Of a DNA stretch of 64,000 nucleotides, positions 54,280-63,509 are shown piece after piece. Each line of letters starts with the position of its first letter. Positions within the stretch are counted from its first letter, which is position 1. The notes under the pieces were generated by a model. The model ran no database searches. It saw only the letters and a list, made by a program, of their open reading frames with translations, and had not been told where the DNA came from. Source of the stretch: Bacteroidales bacterium (GTDB taxonomy: Bacteria > Bacteroidota > Bacteroidia > Bacteroidales > Lentimicrobiaceae). The position numbers were made by a program, and so were the translations under genes. The stretch covers positions 186,001 to 250,000 of the forward strand of contig JADJEQ010000005.1 of assembly GCA_016709025.1 (NCBI GenBank). Reading direction: 5' to 3'.

Positions 54280-55263
54280 ATGTTCTTACAAGTGCGCAAT
54301 AAGTATTATCTTATTTTAACAGTTTTTCTTTTTTCTGCATGTTCCAAAGAAAAAAAAGAAGCTCCCGGCATTGTAGATCAAATGCAGAATTTTGTGATTA
54401 ATATGGCCGGATATGCCCGGAACTATGATGATTCGTTTATTATCATCGTGCAGAATGGGGAAGAGCTCGCTTTCAACAATGCCGATACCACAGGAGGTGT
54501 CAGAAATCTTCACAAATCTTTTTTTAATGCTGTAGATGCATTCAGTGCTGAGGAAGTGCATTGTGCCGGAACTTTTCATATTGATGAATATCGTCGGGAG
54601 ATTCTTCTCATGCTTGGCCCTGATTATCCAGACGCTCAGCATAAAACTGTTATGGTATCTGATTATATGCTTGATAATGATGATTATACCAGAGTATTGT
54701 ATATGTCTGATGAATTTGATCTACTGTATTTCATCAGGTTTGCTGACAACTATGATTATTCTCAGATTCCTGAATTTGGTAATATTGGGCTGGATAGAGA
54801 TGTAACATCACTAAATCTGGTTTACCATTATCTGTGCCTGCTAAGTACCAAAAATTTTTCTGATCATACGCAGATGATCGACCTTATTGCATCCACCTAT
54901 TATGATCTGGTGATTATTGACCCGTTTTTTGATGACTATATGCTTACACCGGCAGATGTGGAACGCATCAGATTCACACCAAACGGCACTAAAAGGCTGG
55001 TTATTGCCAGAATAAGCATCGGTTCGGCTGAGAATTACCGGTATTACTGGCAAAATTCATGGAATACAAGTCCTCCGGATTGGATAGAGAAACCTTATGA
55101 AAACCATCCTGGTGAGTATTGGGTAGATTTCCGGAATAAAGAATGGCAAAGCATCATTTATGGTAATGATGATTCATACATGAAAAAAATCATCGATGCC
55201 GGATTTGATGGTGCCTTACTTGACAATGTGGAAGCATATAAACAGGTTGAACAGTCAGAATAA
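54280..55263 (+). CDS. Lipoprotein with GH114-like (endo-alpha-1,4-polygalactosaminidase) domain
   Basis: A 327-residue predicted lipoprotein. The lipobox is LFSAC with Cys21. The C-terminal domain (about 195-327) has the TM1410/GH114 pattern: YDLVIIDPFFDDYM, RLVIARISIGSAENYRYYW, GEYWVDFRNKEWQSIIYG and IIDAGFDGALLDNVEAY. Relatives cleave alpha-1,4-galactosaminans. The frame ends soon after the last motif, so it may be truncated at the C terminus compared with full GH114 enzymes, though the barrel's key region is present. The N-terminal 180 residues are not recognised. GGAGG precedes the ATG. Confidence 0.75.
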   Translation: MFLQVRNKYYLILTVFLFSACSKEKKEAPGIVDQMQNFVINMAGYARNYDDSFIIIVQNGEELAFNNADTTGGVRNLHKSFFNAVDAFSAEEVHCAGTFHIDEYRREILLMLGPDYPDAQHKTVMVSDYMLDNDDYTRVLYMSDEFDLLYFIRFADNYDYSQIPEFGNIGLDRDVTSLNLVYHYLCLLSTKNFSDHTQMIDLIASTYYDLVIIDPFFDDYMLTPADVERIRFTPNGTKRLVIARISIGSAENYRYYWQNSWNTSPPDWIEKPYENHPGEYWVDFRNKEWQSIIYGNDDSYMKKIIDAGFDGALLDNVEAYKQVEQSE

Positions 55264-55406
55264 CGAAAGTGCTGATTGGGCTGATTTGTAATCACATAGC
55301 AACTTTCAAATGTGATTTTGTGGTCTTCAGATTGAAAACAACCCTTTTTTATTCTGTGGTGTAAGTGGATAGAACATCCTTACCGAACTATAAAAGTTTC
55401 TTCCAA

Positions 55407-56627
55407 ATGAGAAAAATGATCAATTATTTTCTTGTTCTCCTCTTCAATGGATTTTTCCTGCATTCCTATACACAGGAATTAGTAGAAAATCTTGATTTTA
55501 CTAAAAAACCTGAGATTCAATGGGAGTATAAAACGAATCAGTCAATTTTTTCCTCACCGGTTATAAGGGAAGGCTGCATATATGTAGGTGGCAATGATAG
55601 TACCCTGCATGTGATTGACTTACATACAGGAAATGAGAAATGGAATTTTCACACTGGCGGTGAGATTCGTTCAAGTGTTTGTTTTAGTGAAGATTACCTG
55701 TACCTGAATGGTGGTGACGGTAACATATATGCGATGAATGCTTCTTCCGGTAAACTGATCTGGACATTCAAAACAGGAGGAGAAAATAAATACGATTTTG
55801 CGGATTATTTCCAATCAACACCGGTTCATTTTAATGATGTTTTATATTTTGGTTCAGGCGACAGTAGTTTTTACGCCATTGATGCAGAGAGAGGCGCACT
55901 GATCTGGTCTTATAAAACGGGCGGGATTGTACATACAACGCCTGCCATCGACCATGAAAAAGTCTTTTTCGGTTCATTCGACGGGTATGTTTATGCGCTG
56001 AATTCTGCTACCGGCCAATTAATCTGGAAGTTTAAAACTGTTGGCCACAGGTATTTCCCGAAAGGGGAAGTTCAGGGCTCTCCAACCACATTTAATAACC
56101 TGGTTTTTATCGGGGCGAGAGACTATAACGTATATGCAATTGATCAGAAAACCGGTTTCTGCCACTGGAATAAGGCGTTTACCAGAGGGTGGGGACTTAA
56201 TAACAGTATCAGTGACTCCATTCTTTATATTGGTTCAGCAGATGAGCGAAGGTTGATTTCAGCAGACCCTTCAACCGGCGAAGAATTCTGGAATCTCCCG
56301 ATGGAGTTTTTGATTTTTGGAAATAATGCATACTCTGATAGTATGATGTATGTAGGTACAACCATTGGTAAATTGCATGGAATCAGGTTAAAGAATGGGC
56401 AAAAGGTCTGGAGTTTTGAAACGGATAGCTACCGTAACAAGCGGTTGAATTATTTTAAGGAAGACGATTCCTACAGGGATGATATTTATTCCATCATCAG
56501 ATCGAATGAGCAATTCCTGGAAGTTGAATGTGAACTTGGCGGAATTTTTTCAACACCTGCAATCGCACACGATTTCATGGTTTTCTCAAGTACAGACGGG
56601 AAAATCTATTGTCTGAAAAGGAAATAA
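55407..56627 (+). CDS. Exported PQQ-type beta-propeller protein
   Basis: A 406-residue exported protein with a signal peptide (RKMINYFLVLLFNGFFLHSY, cleavage near YTQ). About seven or eight repeats of the form YVGGNDSTLHVIDLHTGNEKWNF build an eight-bladed propeller of the BamB/PQQ-repeat kind. No catalytic or PQQ-ligand set is evident, so a scaffolding or binding role is likelier than dehydrogenase activity. ATG 55407 is chosen over a GTG at 55365 since only it gives a signal peptide at the start. It lies 143 bp after the GH114-like lipoprotein, and the two may work together at the surface. Confidence 0.87.
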   Translation: MRKMINYFLVLLFNGFFLHSYTQELVENLDFTKKPEIQWEYKTNQSIFSSPVIREGCIYVGGNDSTLHVIDLHTGNEKWNFHTGGEIRSSVCFSEDYLYLNGGDGNIYAMNASSGKLIWTFKTGGENKYDFADYFQSTPVHFNDVLYFGSGDSSFYAIDAERGALIWSYKTGGIVHTTPAIDHEKVFFGSFDGYVYALNSATGQLIWKFKTVGHRYFPKGEVQGSPTTFNNLVFIGARDYNVYAIDQKTGFCHWNKAFTRGWGLNNSISDSILYIGSADERRLISADPSTGEEFWNLPMEFLIFGNNAYSDSMMYVGTTIGKLHGIRLKNGQKVWSFETDSYRNKRLNYFKEDDSYRDDIYSIIRSNEQFLEVECELGGIFSTPAIAHDFMVFSSTDGKIYCLKRK

Positions 56628-56697
56628 TCTTATTGGGATTCCTGAACCTTAAAGCCGCAGTTCCATTGCGGTGAATAAAAACAATTGCCATAAAAAC

Positions 56698-56727
56698 AAA
56701 GCACCAGTTTTAGTCTGATGCTTTTTT
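56698..56727. terminator. Bidirectional terminator between the propeller gene and purB
   Basis: AAAGCACCAG (56698-56707) with CTGATGCTTT (56715-56724), one G:T pair, followed by T; sits between convergent genes. Confidence 0.8.
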
Positions 56728-56747
56728 ATAAGGTTTAATCTATAGGC

Positions 56748-58100
56748 TCAGATCACAAAGTGCCCCACATAATTATGCGGACTCAGGGCTCTCAACTCCT
56801 TTTTAACATTCTCACTCACATTCAGTTTCTCAATAAAATTACCAATAACTTCTTTTGTGATTTTTGAATTGGTACGGGTCAGGTCTTTGAGTGCCTCGTA
56901 AGGTTTCGGGTAGCCTTCGCGGCGCAGGATGGTTTGAATGGCCTCGGAAACTATTGCCCAGTTGTTCTCAAGATCAGCAGATATTTTTTCCTCGTTGAGG
57001 ACCAGTTTGCTGAATCCTTTAAGGAGTGATTTAACGGCAATTACCGTATGAGCGGCAGGCACACCAATGTTTCTGGCCACTGTTGAATCGGTAAGGTCGC
57101 GTTGCAACCTGGAGATCGGAAGTTTGGAGGAAAGATGTTCAAAGAGGGCATTGGCAATACCAAGGTTACCTTCAGCATTTTCAAAGTCGATGGGATTTAC
57201 TTTATGCGGCATGGCGGATGAACCTATTTCACCGGCTTTGATTTTCTGTTTAAAATATTCCATCGAGATGTAGGCCCAGATATCCCGGCTAAGATCGATC
57301 AGGATGTTGTTGATTCGTTTGAACGCATCGAAAAGAGCAGCCATGTTGTCATAATGCTCAATCTGGGTGGTTACTTTCTGCCTTTCCAGGTTCAGGTGCT
57401 CTTTTGTAAAACGATCTGCAAAGCTGATCCAGTCAACTTCAGGGAATGCGGCATAATGTGCGTTCAGATTGCCGGTAGCACCACCAAATTTTGCAGTAAA
57501 AGGAACTGCCCTCATTTGTTTGATTTGCTGCCTGAGCCGTTCTACAAATACATAAAGCTCTTTTCCGACCGTAGTTGGTGATGCGGGTTGTCCGTGGGTG
57601 TGAGCCAGCATGGGGATGTTTTTCCAGGCTTTGGCTTTCTCGGTAAGCTTTTTAAGCAGGTCTTCGAGCATGGGCAATATCACATCATCGATGGCGAGCC
57701 TGAGTGCATAAGGACCCGCGGTGTTGTTGATATCCTGCGAGGTCAGGCCAAAATGGAGAAACTCCTTGTATTTGCCAAGTCCCATTTTGTCGAATTTCTT
57801 CTTCAGGTAGTATTCCACGGCTTTAACATCGTGGTTTGTAACAGTTTCGATCTCTTTTACTTCTGCCGCATCCGAAAAGGTAAAATCACGGCATAAATCA
57901 CGCAGGTTGTTAAAATCTGCTTTTGTAACGCCCTTCAATTGAGGAAGCGGCAATTCGCACAAGGCAATAAAGTATTCAACTTCAACGAATACCCTGTAAT
58001 TGATCAGGGCTGCTTCTGAAAAAAAATAGGAGAGTCCTTCAACCTGCTTTCTATAGCGCCCGTCAACGGGGGATATAGCATTCAACACTGTAATTTCCAT
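56748..58100 (-). CDS. purB: Adenylosuccinate lyase
   Basis: A 450-residue cytosolic enzyme acting twice in purine synthesis (SAICAR to AICAR, and adenylosuccinate to AMP). It begins LNAISPVDGRYRKQVEGLSY, a family signature. HFGLTSQDINNTA (substrate loop) and MLAHTHGQPASPTTVGKE carry the active-site histidine region. GSSAMPHKVNPIDFENAEGN is the signature loop. A minus-strand TACATTTG box at 58123-58130 gives a leader of about 16 nt. Confidence 0.95.
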   Translation of the reverse strand: MEITVLNAISPVDGRYRKQVEGLSYFFSEAALINYRVFVEVEYFIALCELPLPQLKGVTKADFNNLRDLCRDFTFSDAAEVKEIETVTNHDVKAVEYYLKKKFDKMGLGKYKEFLHFGLTSQDINNTAGPYALRLAIDDVILPMLEDLLKKLTEKAKAWKNIPMLAHTHGQPASPTTVGKELYVFVERLRQQIKQMRAVPFTAKFGGATGNLNAHYAAFPEVDWISFADRFTKEHLNLERQKVTTQIEHYDNMAALFDAFKRINNILIDLSRDIWAYISMEYFKQKIKAGEIGSSAMPHKVNPIDFENAEGNLGIANALFEHLSSKLPISRLQRDLTDSTVARNIGVPAAHTVIAVKSLLKGFSKLVLNEEKISADLENNWAIVSEAIQTILRREGYPKPYEALKDLTRTNSKITKEVIGNFIEKLNVSENVKKELRALSPHNYVGHFVI

Positions 58101-58122
58101 GACAAGTCCTTTTTACAAGGTT

Positions 58123-58130
58123 CAAATGTA
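58123..58130 (-). promoter_or_regulatory. Putative -7 box (TACATTTG) for purB
   Basis: Exact TAnnTTTG match on the minus strand, 23 bp upstream of the purB ATG. Confidence 0.5.
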
Positions 58131-58252
58131 AGCAAGCGTTTTTAATGTGAGCAAATTTTTTTATCTTTTTTATCAGTTTTTACTTTCAACCGCTCATTCG
58201 AACCCGGATTTTATGTTCTATAGCAGGATAATGAAGTTGTATTTTATGTTTT

Positions 58253-58699
58253 TCACTGCTTCTGAGCTACCATCCGGTTGATATAATCAGCCAGTTTTTC
58301 AGGCTCGTTGCAGCCGATTCGCACTTTACGCTTACTGTTTTTAAAATTCAGTTCTACAGCTTTAAATCCGGTTACATTGTAAATGGTGGTATTCAGCGAA
58401 TAATGAATTCCCCAGCCCTGAAGCAGGTTGGTTTTCACAGCTGTCGCTTTCTCAATTTTTTCCAGTTGCCAGCTTTTGTGAATCAGTCCGATCCCGAATC
58501 TGATTTTTATTTCCTGGTAGTCAACCACGATGGTTAACTGATAAAACAATAAGGCCGGAATTACCAGTAACGAAGCAACAATATACAGGAACTTTACTTC
58601 ATCGTCGGGCATTCTGGTCAGGAAGCTCAGTCCAAACATCAATGATATTGCGGAAGCCATAACGATGATGATGAGCCAGCCGGTTTGTTTTGTTTCCAT
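58253..58699 (-). CDS. Two-helix membrane protein with PH-like domain, unknown function
   Basis: A 148-residue protein with two membrane helices (about 8-27 and 36-60) followed by a C-terminal domain of about 85 residues whose strand pattern (YQEIKIRFGIGLIHKSWQLE, then WGIHYSLNTTIYNVTGFKAVEL) looks like a bacterial PH-type module. No partner gene is obvious. The family function is unknown to me; a membrane or envelope role is likely from topology alone. Confidence 0.7.
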   Translation of the reverse strand: METKQTGWLIIIVMASAISLMFGLSFLTRMPDDEVKFLYIVASLLVIPALLFYQLTIVVDYQEIKIRFGIGLIHKSWQLEKIEKATAVKTNLLQGWGIHYSLNTTIYNVTGFKAVELNFKNSKRKVRIGCNEPEKLADYINRMVAQKQ

Positions 58700-58730
58700 G
58701 TTACGATGTTGATTTATGGTTTTTCAAATT

Positions 58731-59371
58731 TCACATACCCATTATTTCACCAACGATCAAAACATCCATGGGGGTGTAAGACGGCTTTCTCCGAAGAATG
58801 GTATAAGCCCTGCAACCCCTGGAAACCGTCCGGCAATCGTGACAAACAGCATCGTGCGTACAGGGCGTTTCACGGTTAAGCCTTTTCATGTTCATCGGAC
58901 CTGCTATTTGTTCAAGCCTGTCGAATGCCGCTTTTTCGTTCTGAACTATTTTGTTGAACCCTGCTACGATGATTACTTTTCGCGGGCCAAACATCATGGC
59001 TGCTACCCGGTTTCCATAGGCATCAACATTAACCAGTGTTCCTTCGGAGGTAACTGCATTGGTGCTGCTGATAAACAGATCACTGGTAAGTTCACGGCGC
59101 ATCATTTCCAGCCGTTCTTCTTCGTTCAGACCAGGAGCCCCGTGGTCAATCAAAATCGCCCCAAGCGAGACAGCCCTCTCCCTGATCCCCATTTGTCTTA
59201 CAGTCATTGATCCCCGAAAGCAACGTGCATGCCGGAAGTAATCTGTCCGCATATATAATCTGTTGCCTCTGCAGCAGTTTCGAAATATAACCCGTTGAAT
59301 GAGTTGCGGTTAAGTCGTTCAACAACTTTAAGGCCTGTGGTTTTGCTGAACCAGGCCTGATAATCGCTCAT
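58731..59371 (-). pseudogene. LUD-domain (LutC/YkgG-type) protein, frameshifted
   Basis: The first frame from ATG 59371 reads MSDYQAWFSKTTGLKVVERL and continues through LYFETAAEATDYICGQITSG to MHVAFGD, then hits a stop. Adding one base to the C-run at 59212-59215 (G-run on the minus strand) joins it to the second frame, restoring AFGGSMTVRQMGIRERAV. It continues to the stop at 58731 through FISSTNAVTSEGTLVNVDAY and the cysteine motif CTHDAVCHDC. The whole would be about 213 residues, the usual size of stand-alone LUD proteins, which are linked to lactate or quinone-dependent metabolism. A homopolymer-length error in sequencing or assembly is a real alternative to a true mutation. A TATCTTTG box at 59391-59398 precedes it. 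Confidence 0.8.
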
Positions 59372-59390
59372 AATGATTCCTTTTGTCGGA

Positions 59391-59398
59391 CAAAGATA
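59391..59398 (-). promoter_or_regulatory. Putative -7 box (TATCTTTG) for the LUD gene
   Basis: Exact TAnnTTTG match on the minus strand, 20 bp upstream of ATG 59371. Confidence 0.45.
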
Positions 59399-59412
59399 GT
59401 TGGGAGAATGCC

Positions 59413-59451
59413 TTAAAAAAAGAAAGCCTGCATGAATTTGCAGGCTTTCTT
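59413..59451 (-). terminator. Terminator after the 63-residue ORF (minus strand)
   Basis: Perfect 13-bp stem AAGAAAGCCTGCA (59420-59432) with TGCAGGCTTTCTT (59439-59451); a T tract follows on the minus strand. Confidence 0.85.
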
Positions 59452-59459
59452 ATGAATTA

Positions 59460-59651
59460 TTATCTGGTAACATTTCTGAAGACCTCACGTATGATATCGC
59501 CGTATTTGTCGTTGTAACTAATCAGGCACCATATCTGAAGCATTATGATCTCATCACGTTTAAGAAACCGGATGGCTTTTTTAAGTTCTTTCCGGAAGAG
59601 GTCACCATTGAAACTGACTTTTTGGAGAATAAGTTTAGAATATTCCAGCAT
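59460..59651 (-). CDS. Small protein, 63 residues, unknown function
   Basis: An alpha-helical, basic small protein (MLEYSKLILQKVSFNGDLFR, then KELKKAIRFLKRDEIIMLQI). A strong terminator begins 9 bp after its stop, which supports it as a real transcription unit. I believe similar small helical proteins occur in Bacteroidota, but I cannot name the family. No signal peptide or membrane helix. Confidence 0.65.
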   Translation of the reverse strand: MLEYSKLILQKVSFNGDLFRKELKKAIRFLKRDEIIMLQIWCLISYNDKYGDIIREVFRNVTR

Positions 59652-60118
59652 GTTTCAGTATATTTAGTTTACAACTCATTGGTGCAATCGTTTGCAATAC
59701 TAACGAATTAATCACAGAAATTGTTATAGGTAATACGGATTTTAACATTTTTTTAATCTGTTGCAGTTTCGGAAATAAATGCCATTGACAGACTGCTGTA
59801 TAGTCATGAGTCTATTATTTGCAAGCAATCAAATACAATGATTTATATTACCTGAATTAACCAGATAATGGACTTTTCTTGAAACAATAAGGGCCTGTTA
59901 AAGAGACTGTTTAAAATTTTCAATTCGATTTTCAATAGGCTCGTCCTTTAGGGCGGGTATAACAAAAAAGGGGGACAGGGGAAAAAACCCGGAAAATTAA
60001 ATTTGAATTTACAAATTTTTCAGGATTTTGTTATTGACTGTGATATTTTATTCGAAAGCCGCCCTAAAGGATGGGCCTATTCACAGGTTTTAATAAAATT
60101 TAAACAATTTCTTAATGG
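59652..60118. repeat. Gene-free gap with dispersed repeat copies B and C
   Basis: Copy B (60002-60108) is in plus orientation; copy C (about 59908-59975) is inverted, so their conserved CCGCCCTAAAGGA blocks face each other (59935-59958 and 60059-60083). AAATTTG at 60000-60006 with CAAATTT at 60012-60018 forms a short palindrome between them. The first 250 bp hold nothing recognisable. Confidence 0.75.
60002..60108 (+). repeat. Dispersed repeat, copy B (107 bp)
   Basis: Three blocks match copy A at 30857-30963 in order and exact spacing, with two divergent spacers of identical length (28 and 16 bp). Confidence 0.8.
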
Positions 60119-60985
60119 TCAATTTTCACTAACCAGCGTGTGGGCATAGCTAACCGGGTAAGCGGCAAAGAATCCGACAGCTCCGTTGCTGATATTGCCT
60201 TTAATATTTGCAGGAGGGCCGCTGAAGAGCGGGGTCTGATAGCCTGACTGGATCTGAAGTTCGGTTACAAAATTGAAGTATTCTTCAGTTATCCTGGAGG
60301 TCTGAACCGAAAGCCGATCATTGGTTGCAACCTTTTCTTTCGGTTTTGACTGATCAAGAAATCCAATTCCAATGCCATTGGTATAATTTCCATTGTAAAA
60401 GCGATCGTCGGTTATCAAAACCTTACTCAGGGTATCCGTTATCAGAACACCGTTTTTATAGGTTTTAAACTGATAAAAGTCAGTTGACGGAGGGTCGAGC
60501 ACATAGCATTGCAGTTCATAGAATCCTTCTTCTCCCCAGTCGTCATGATAGGCAGCCTTTATTGAATCAAGTTTTACCCCTGGAAACATATAGGAACTGG
60601 CTGTGTATGTGTCCTCTCCACTGATCGGTGAATCGAGAATAATATTCAACCGGTAAGTCCGGCCGGGAATGCCATAGTAGTCCGCAGGCGTCTGATAAAT
60701 TCCGGGTTCAGTTTCGGCAAGGGTAATTTCTGCTTCACCATCACTCAAGGTAACTGTTGCTCCAGTGACCCCTGGTGCCGGTTCTGAATAGTAATAGCTG
60801 GTTGTATGGCTCAGACTGATGGTATGGGCCGTGGTATCGGTAGTTATTGTTCCTTCAACAATCAGCCGTGTATAGCCTTCATCCAGTTTTATATCTATTT
60901 TTTCTGTACATGAACTCACAAAAGCTGACAGGGCAACCAGAAAGGCAAATGCTTTAAGATTTTTGAAAATATAAGAAGTTTTCAT
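60119..60985 (-). CDS. DUF4249 lipoprotein, partner of the TonB receptor
   Basis: A 288-residue predicted lipoprotein: signal peptide with lipobox near FVSSC (Cys26). The DUF4249 domain opens with EGYTRLIVEGTITTDTTAHT and GATVTLSDGEAEITLAET, typical beta-sheet repeats, and has ILDSPISGEDTYTASSYMFP and a C-terminal PVSYAHTLV. DUF4249 proteins are usually encoded beside a TonB-dependent receptor, as here (11-bp gap), and are thought to be its surface-exposed partner, like SusD for SusC; ligand unknown. Confidence 0.88.
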   Translation of the reverse strand: MKTSYIFKNLKAFAFLVALSAFVSSCTEKIDIKLDEGYTRLIVEGTITTDTTAHTISLSHTTSYYYSEPAPGVTGATVTLSDGEAEITLAETEPGIYQTPADYYGIPGRTYRLNIILDSPISGEDTYTASSYMFPGVKLDSIKAAYHDDWGEEGFYELQCYVLDPPSTDFYQFKTYKNGVLITDTLSKVLITDDRFYNGNYTNGIGIGFLDQSKPKEKVATNDRLSVQTSRITEEYFNFVTELQIQSGYQTPLFSGPPANIKGNISNGAVGFFAAYPVSYAHTLVSEN

Positions 60986-60996
60986 TTTTTACCAGT

Positions 60997-63363
60997 TTAA
61001 AACTTGAAATTATAGGTTATTGCCGGGATTATACTGAACAGGTAGGTTTTTTCAGCATAGGTCTGACCGGGATTGGACGGGTCCTGAACAAAGTTAATGG
61101 TCCAGGCGTTCTTTCGTCCATAAGCATTGTAAACTGAGAAATTCCATTCGCCTTGCCATTTGCGCTCTTTTTTATTTTTTCCTTTGATAGAGAATGAAAG
61201 ATCAAGCCGGTGGTAGTCGGGTAACCGGTAGGCATTTCGGTCACTGTAAATCGGAACAATCACATTGCCGATAACTGCACGCCCGGTCGGAAAAGTTACC
61301 GGTGCACCGGTTGAATATACCCAGTTTGCCGATAAAACCGCCCTTTCATTAAACTCATAATTAAGTACGATCGCAATGTTGTGAGGTTTTTCGTAAGGAG
61401 CCCTGTACGAATTTCCGTTGTTGATATCTTCAATTTTACGACGGGATGCCGATAAAGTATAGCTTATCCAGCCGTTGAGTTTCCCGGAATTCTTTCTGGC
61501 CATTAATTCAAGTCCGTAAGCATGACCCCGGCCAGTGCGCAGTTCCCCTTCGAGTTCCGCATTGAGCAGGAGTTCCGCATTGTCTTTAAAGTCGATGATA
61601 TCCCACATGTTTTTATAATACACTTCAACAGAAGTTTCGATGCTGTTGTCTTTCAGGTTTTTAAAGTACCCAATGGCGAACTGATCGGCTTTTTGCGGTT
61701 TTACATTCGGGCTGCTTGGAAACCACAGATCGAGCGGGGTGCCTGCGGTGGAATTTTGTGCAAGGTGAACATACTGCACTGTTCGTGAATAACTGGCTTT
61801 TATGGATGCGGTGTTTGTGAGCATGTAGTTAAGACCCAGTCTGGGCTCAAAAGCATGATAGGTGTTAATGATTGTTCCGCTGCTGTATACAACCGAATCA
61901 GTTACATTGTAATACTCGTCGTAGTTGTAAATTGTACCCGGCCCTATGTTCTGAAAAGCCGAAAAGCGGACACCATATTTAATCAGGATTTTTTCGCTGA
62001 CTTTCTGTTCATTGCTGACATACACGCCATATTCGAGTGCATAATTGCGGGGAAGCTTGTATTCTGTGAAAAGGCTTTCACTTCCGGTTCCTTTGGCATT
62101 TCCGGGATCGAAAGTATGCCTGGTAACAGAGGTCCCGAAGCGAATGGTATTGTTAGGTCCGCCATACCAGGTGAAATCACCTTTGAGGCTCTGGTTCTGC
62201 ATTTTCGATTTCCAGATAAATGAACTTGCATTTCCTTCGGGTGTCCCCAGCTCATAATCATAGGCACTCTGAATCAGTGTGAAATTTGAAAACAGTTTTT
62301 GTGAGAACAAGTGGTTCCAACGGAAGGTGCCTGTCTGATTTCCAAGGCTCATCCGTGCAAAATCATTGGCGAAAACGTCACGACCAAAATATCCCGACAG
62401 GAAAATCCTGTTCCGGTCGTTGATCCGGTGGTTTAGTTTTCCATTAAAGTCATAAAAATAAAGAACATTGTCGCGGATATCCTTGTTTTTGGCAAAGGGG
62501 AGAAAGATATCAACGTAGGTCCGTCTTCCCGCAACAAGAAATGAAGTCCTGTCGGCAATGATGGGACCTTCAAGCGTAAGTCTGCTCGAAATGGTTCCTA
62601 TTCCACCGGCTCCCGACAGGGTTTTCTGATTGCCATCCTTCATGCGGATGTCGAGTAAGGATGATAGACGGCCCCCGCTCGAAGCAGGGATATCACCTTT
62701 GTAAAGGACTACATCCTTAATCGCATCGTTGTTAAAGACAGAGAAAAATCCGAGCAGGTGCGATGCATTGTAAACAATGGCTTCATCCAGCAGTATCAGG
62801 TTCTGGTCGGGCCCACCACCTCTGACACTGAAGCCAGATGAACCCTCTGAAGTTGACTGAACACCCGGGAGCAATTGGATTGCTTTGATAATATCGACTT
62901 CACCCATAAGGGCCGGAATCCTGTTGATGGTTTTAATGTCCATTTTAACCACGCTCATCTCGGGCTTCCGGATGTTCTCATCAGGTCGCTCGCCGGTAAT
63001 CACGACTTCTCTGAGCTGTGTTTCACGGGTAACCAATTCAATATTGACTGTCGAGTTTTCTTTTAGTTCAAGGGTTTCCTCAACGGAAGTATAACCGATA
63101 TACGAGTAAAGTATGCTATATTTTCCAGGGATAAGGCTGATGGAATAAAACCCATATACATTGGTGGTTGTGCCGGTTTTGATTTCCCTGATATAAATTG
63201 TGGCACCAATCAGTTCTTCTCCGGTTTTTTTATCTTTCATGTGGCCGCTGATGGTAAATCTTTTTCCACCTGTATCCTCAGGGGTGATTCCGGCCATCAC
63301 CGGTCGGGCAATTGTCAATAAAAATAGCAGTATTAGTAATAGTTGTGGTTTCATTTCATTCAT
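60997..63363 (-). CDS. TonB-dependent outer-membrane receptor
   Basis: A 788-residue predicted outer-membrane transporter. After a signal peptide (about 1-24) comes a carboxypeptidase-regulatory-like domain (about 33-115, ISGHMKDKKTGEELIGATIY), then the plug (about 120-230, with GFSVRGGGPDQNLILLDEAI). A beta-barrel follows to the C terminus, ending in the aromatic residue of YSIIPAITYNFKF. Energy comes from TonB-ExbBD, not encoded here. It is the first gene of a two-gene unit with the DUF4249 lipoprotein. The transported substrate cannot be told. Confidence 0.92.
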   Translation of the reverse strand: MNEMKPQLLLILLFLLTIARPVMAGITPEDTGGKRFTISGHMKDKKTGEELIGATIYIREIKTGTTTNVYGFYSISLIPGKYSILYSYIGYTSVEETLELKENSTVNIELVTRETQLREVVITGERPDENIRKPEMSVVKMDIKTINRIPALMGEVDIIKAIQLLPGVQSTSEGSSGFSVRGGGPDQNLILLDEAIVYNASHLLGFFSVFNNDAIKDVVLYKGDIPASSGGRLSSLLDIRMKDGNQKTLSGAGGIGTISSRLTLEGPIIADRTSFLVAGRRTYVDIFLPFAKNKDIRDNVLYFYDFNGKLNHRINDRNRIFLSGYFGRDVFANDFARMSLGNQTGTFRWNHLFSQKLFSNFTLIQSAYDYELGTPEGNASSFIWKSKMQNQSLKGDFTWYGGPNNTIRFGTSVTRHTFDPGNAKGTGSESLFTEYKLPRNYALEYGVYVSNEQKVSEKILIKYGVRFSAFQNIGPGTIYNYDEYYNVTDSVVYSSGTIINTYHAFEPRLGLNYMLTNTASIKASYSRTVQYVHLAQNSTAGTPLDLWFPSSPNVKPQKADQFAIGYFKNLKDNSIETSVEVYYKNMWDIIDFKDNAELLLNAELEGELRTGRGHAYGLELMARKNSGKLNGWISYTLSASRRKIEDINNGNSYRAPYEKPHNIAIVLNYEFNERAVLSANWVYSTGAPVTFPTGRAVIGNVIVPIYSDRNAYRLPDYHRLDLSFSIKGKNKKERKWQGEWNFSVYNAYGRKNAWTINFVQDPSNPGQTYAEKTYLFSIIPAITYNFKF

Positions 63364-63509
63364 TCATTAATGTGTTTCATTTTTCATTTTGTAATACCGG
63401 ATGATCCGCTTGATTGTTTGCATATGAACTGAGCTTTGCGAAATCTGCCTTACCGAAACTGATTACCTTTCAACTTCTGCAAATTAAAACCCGCAGCCGT
63501 CAAAAAAGG

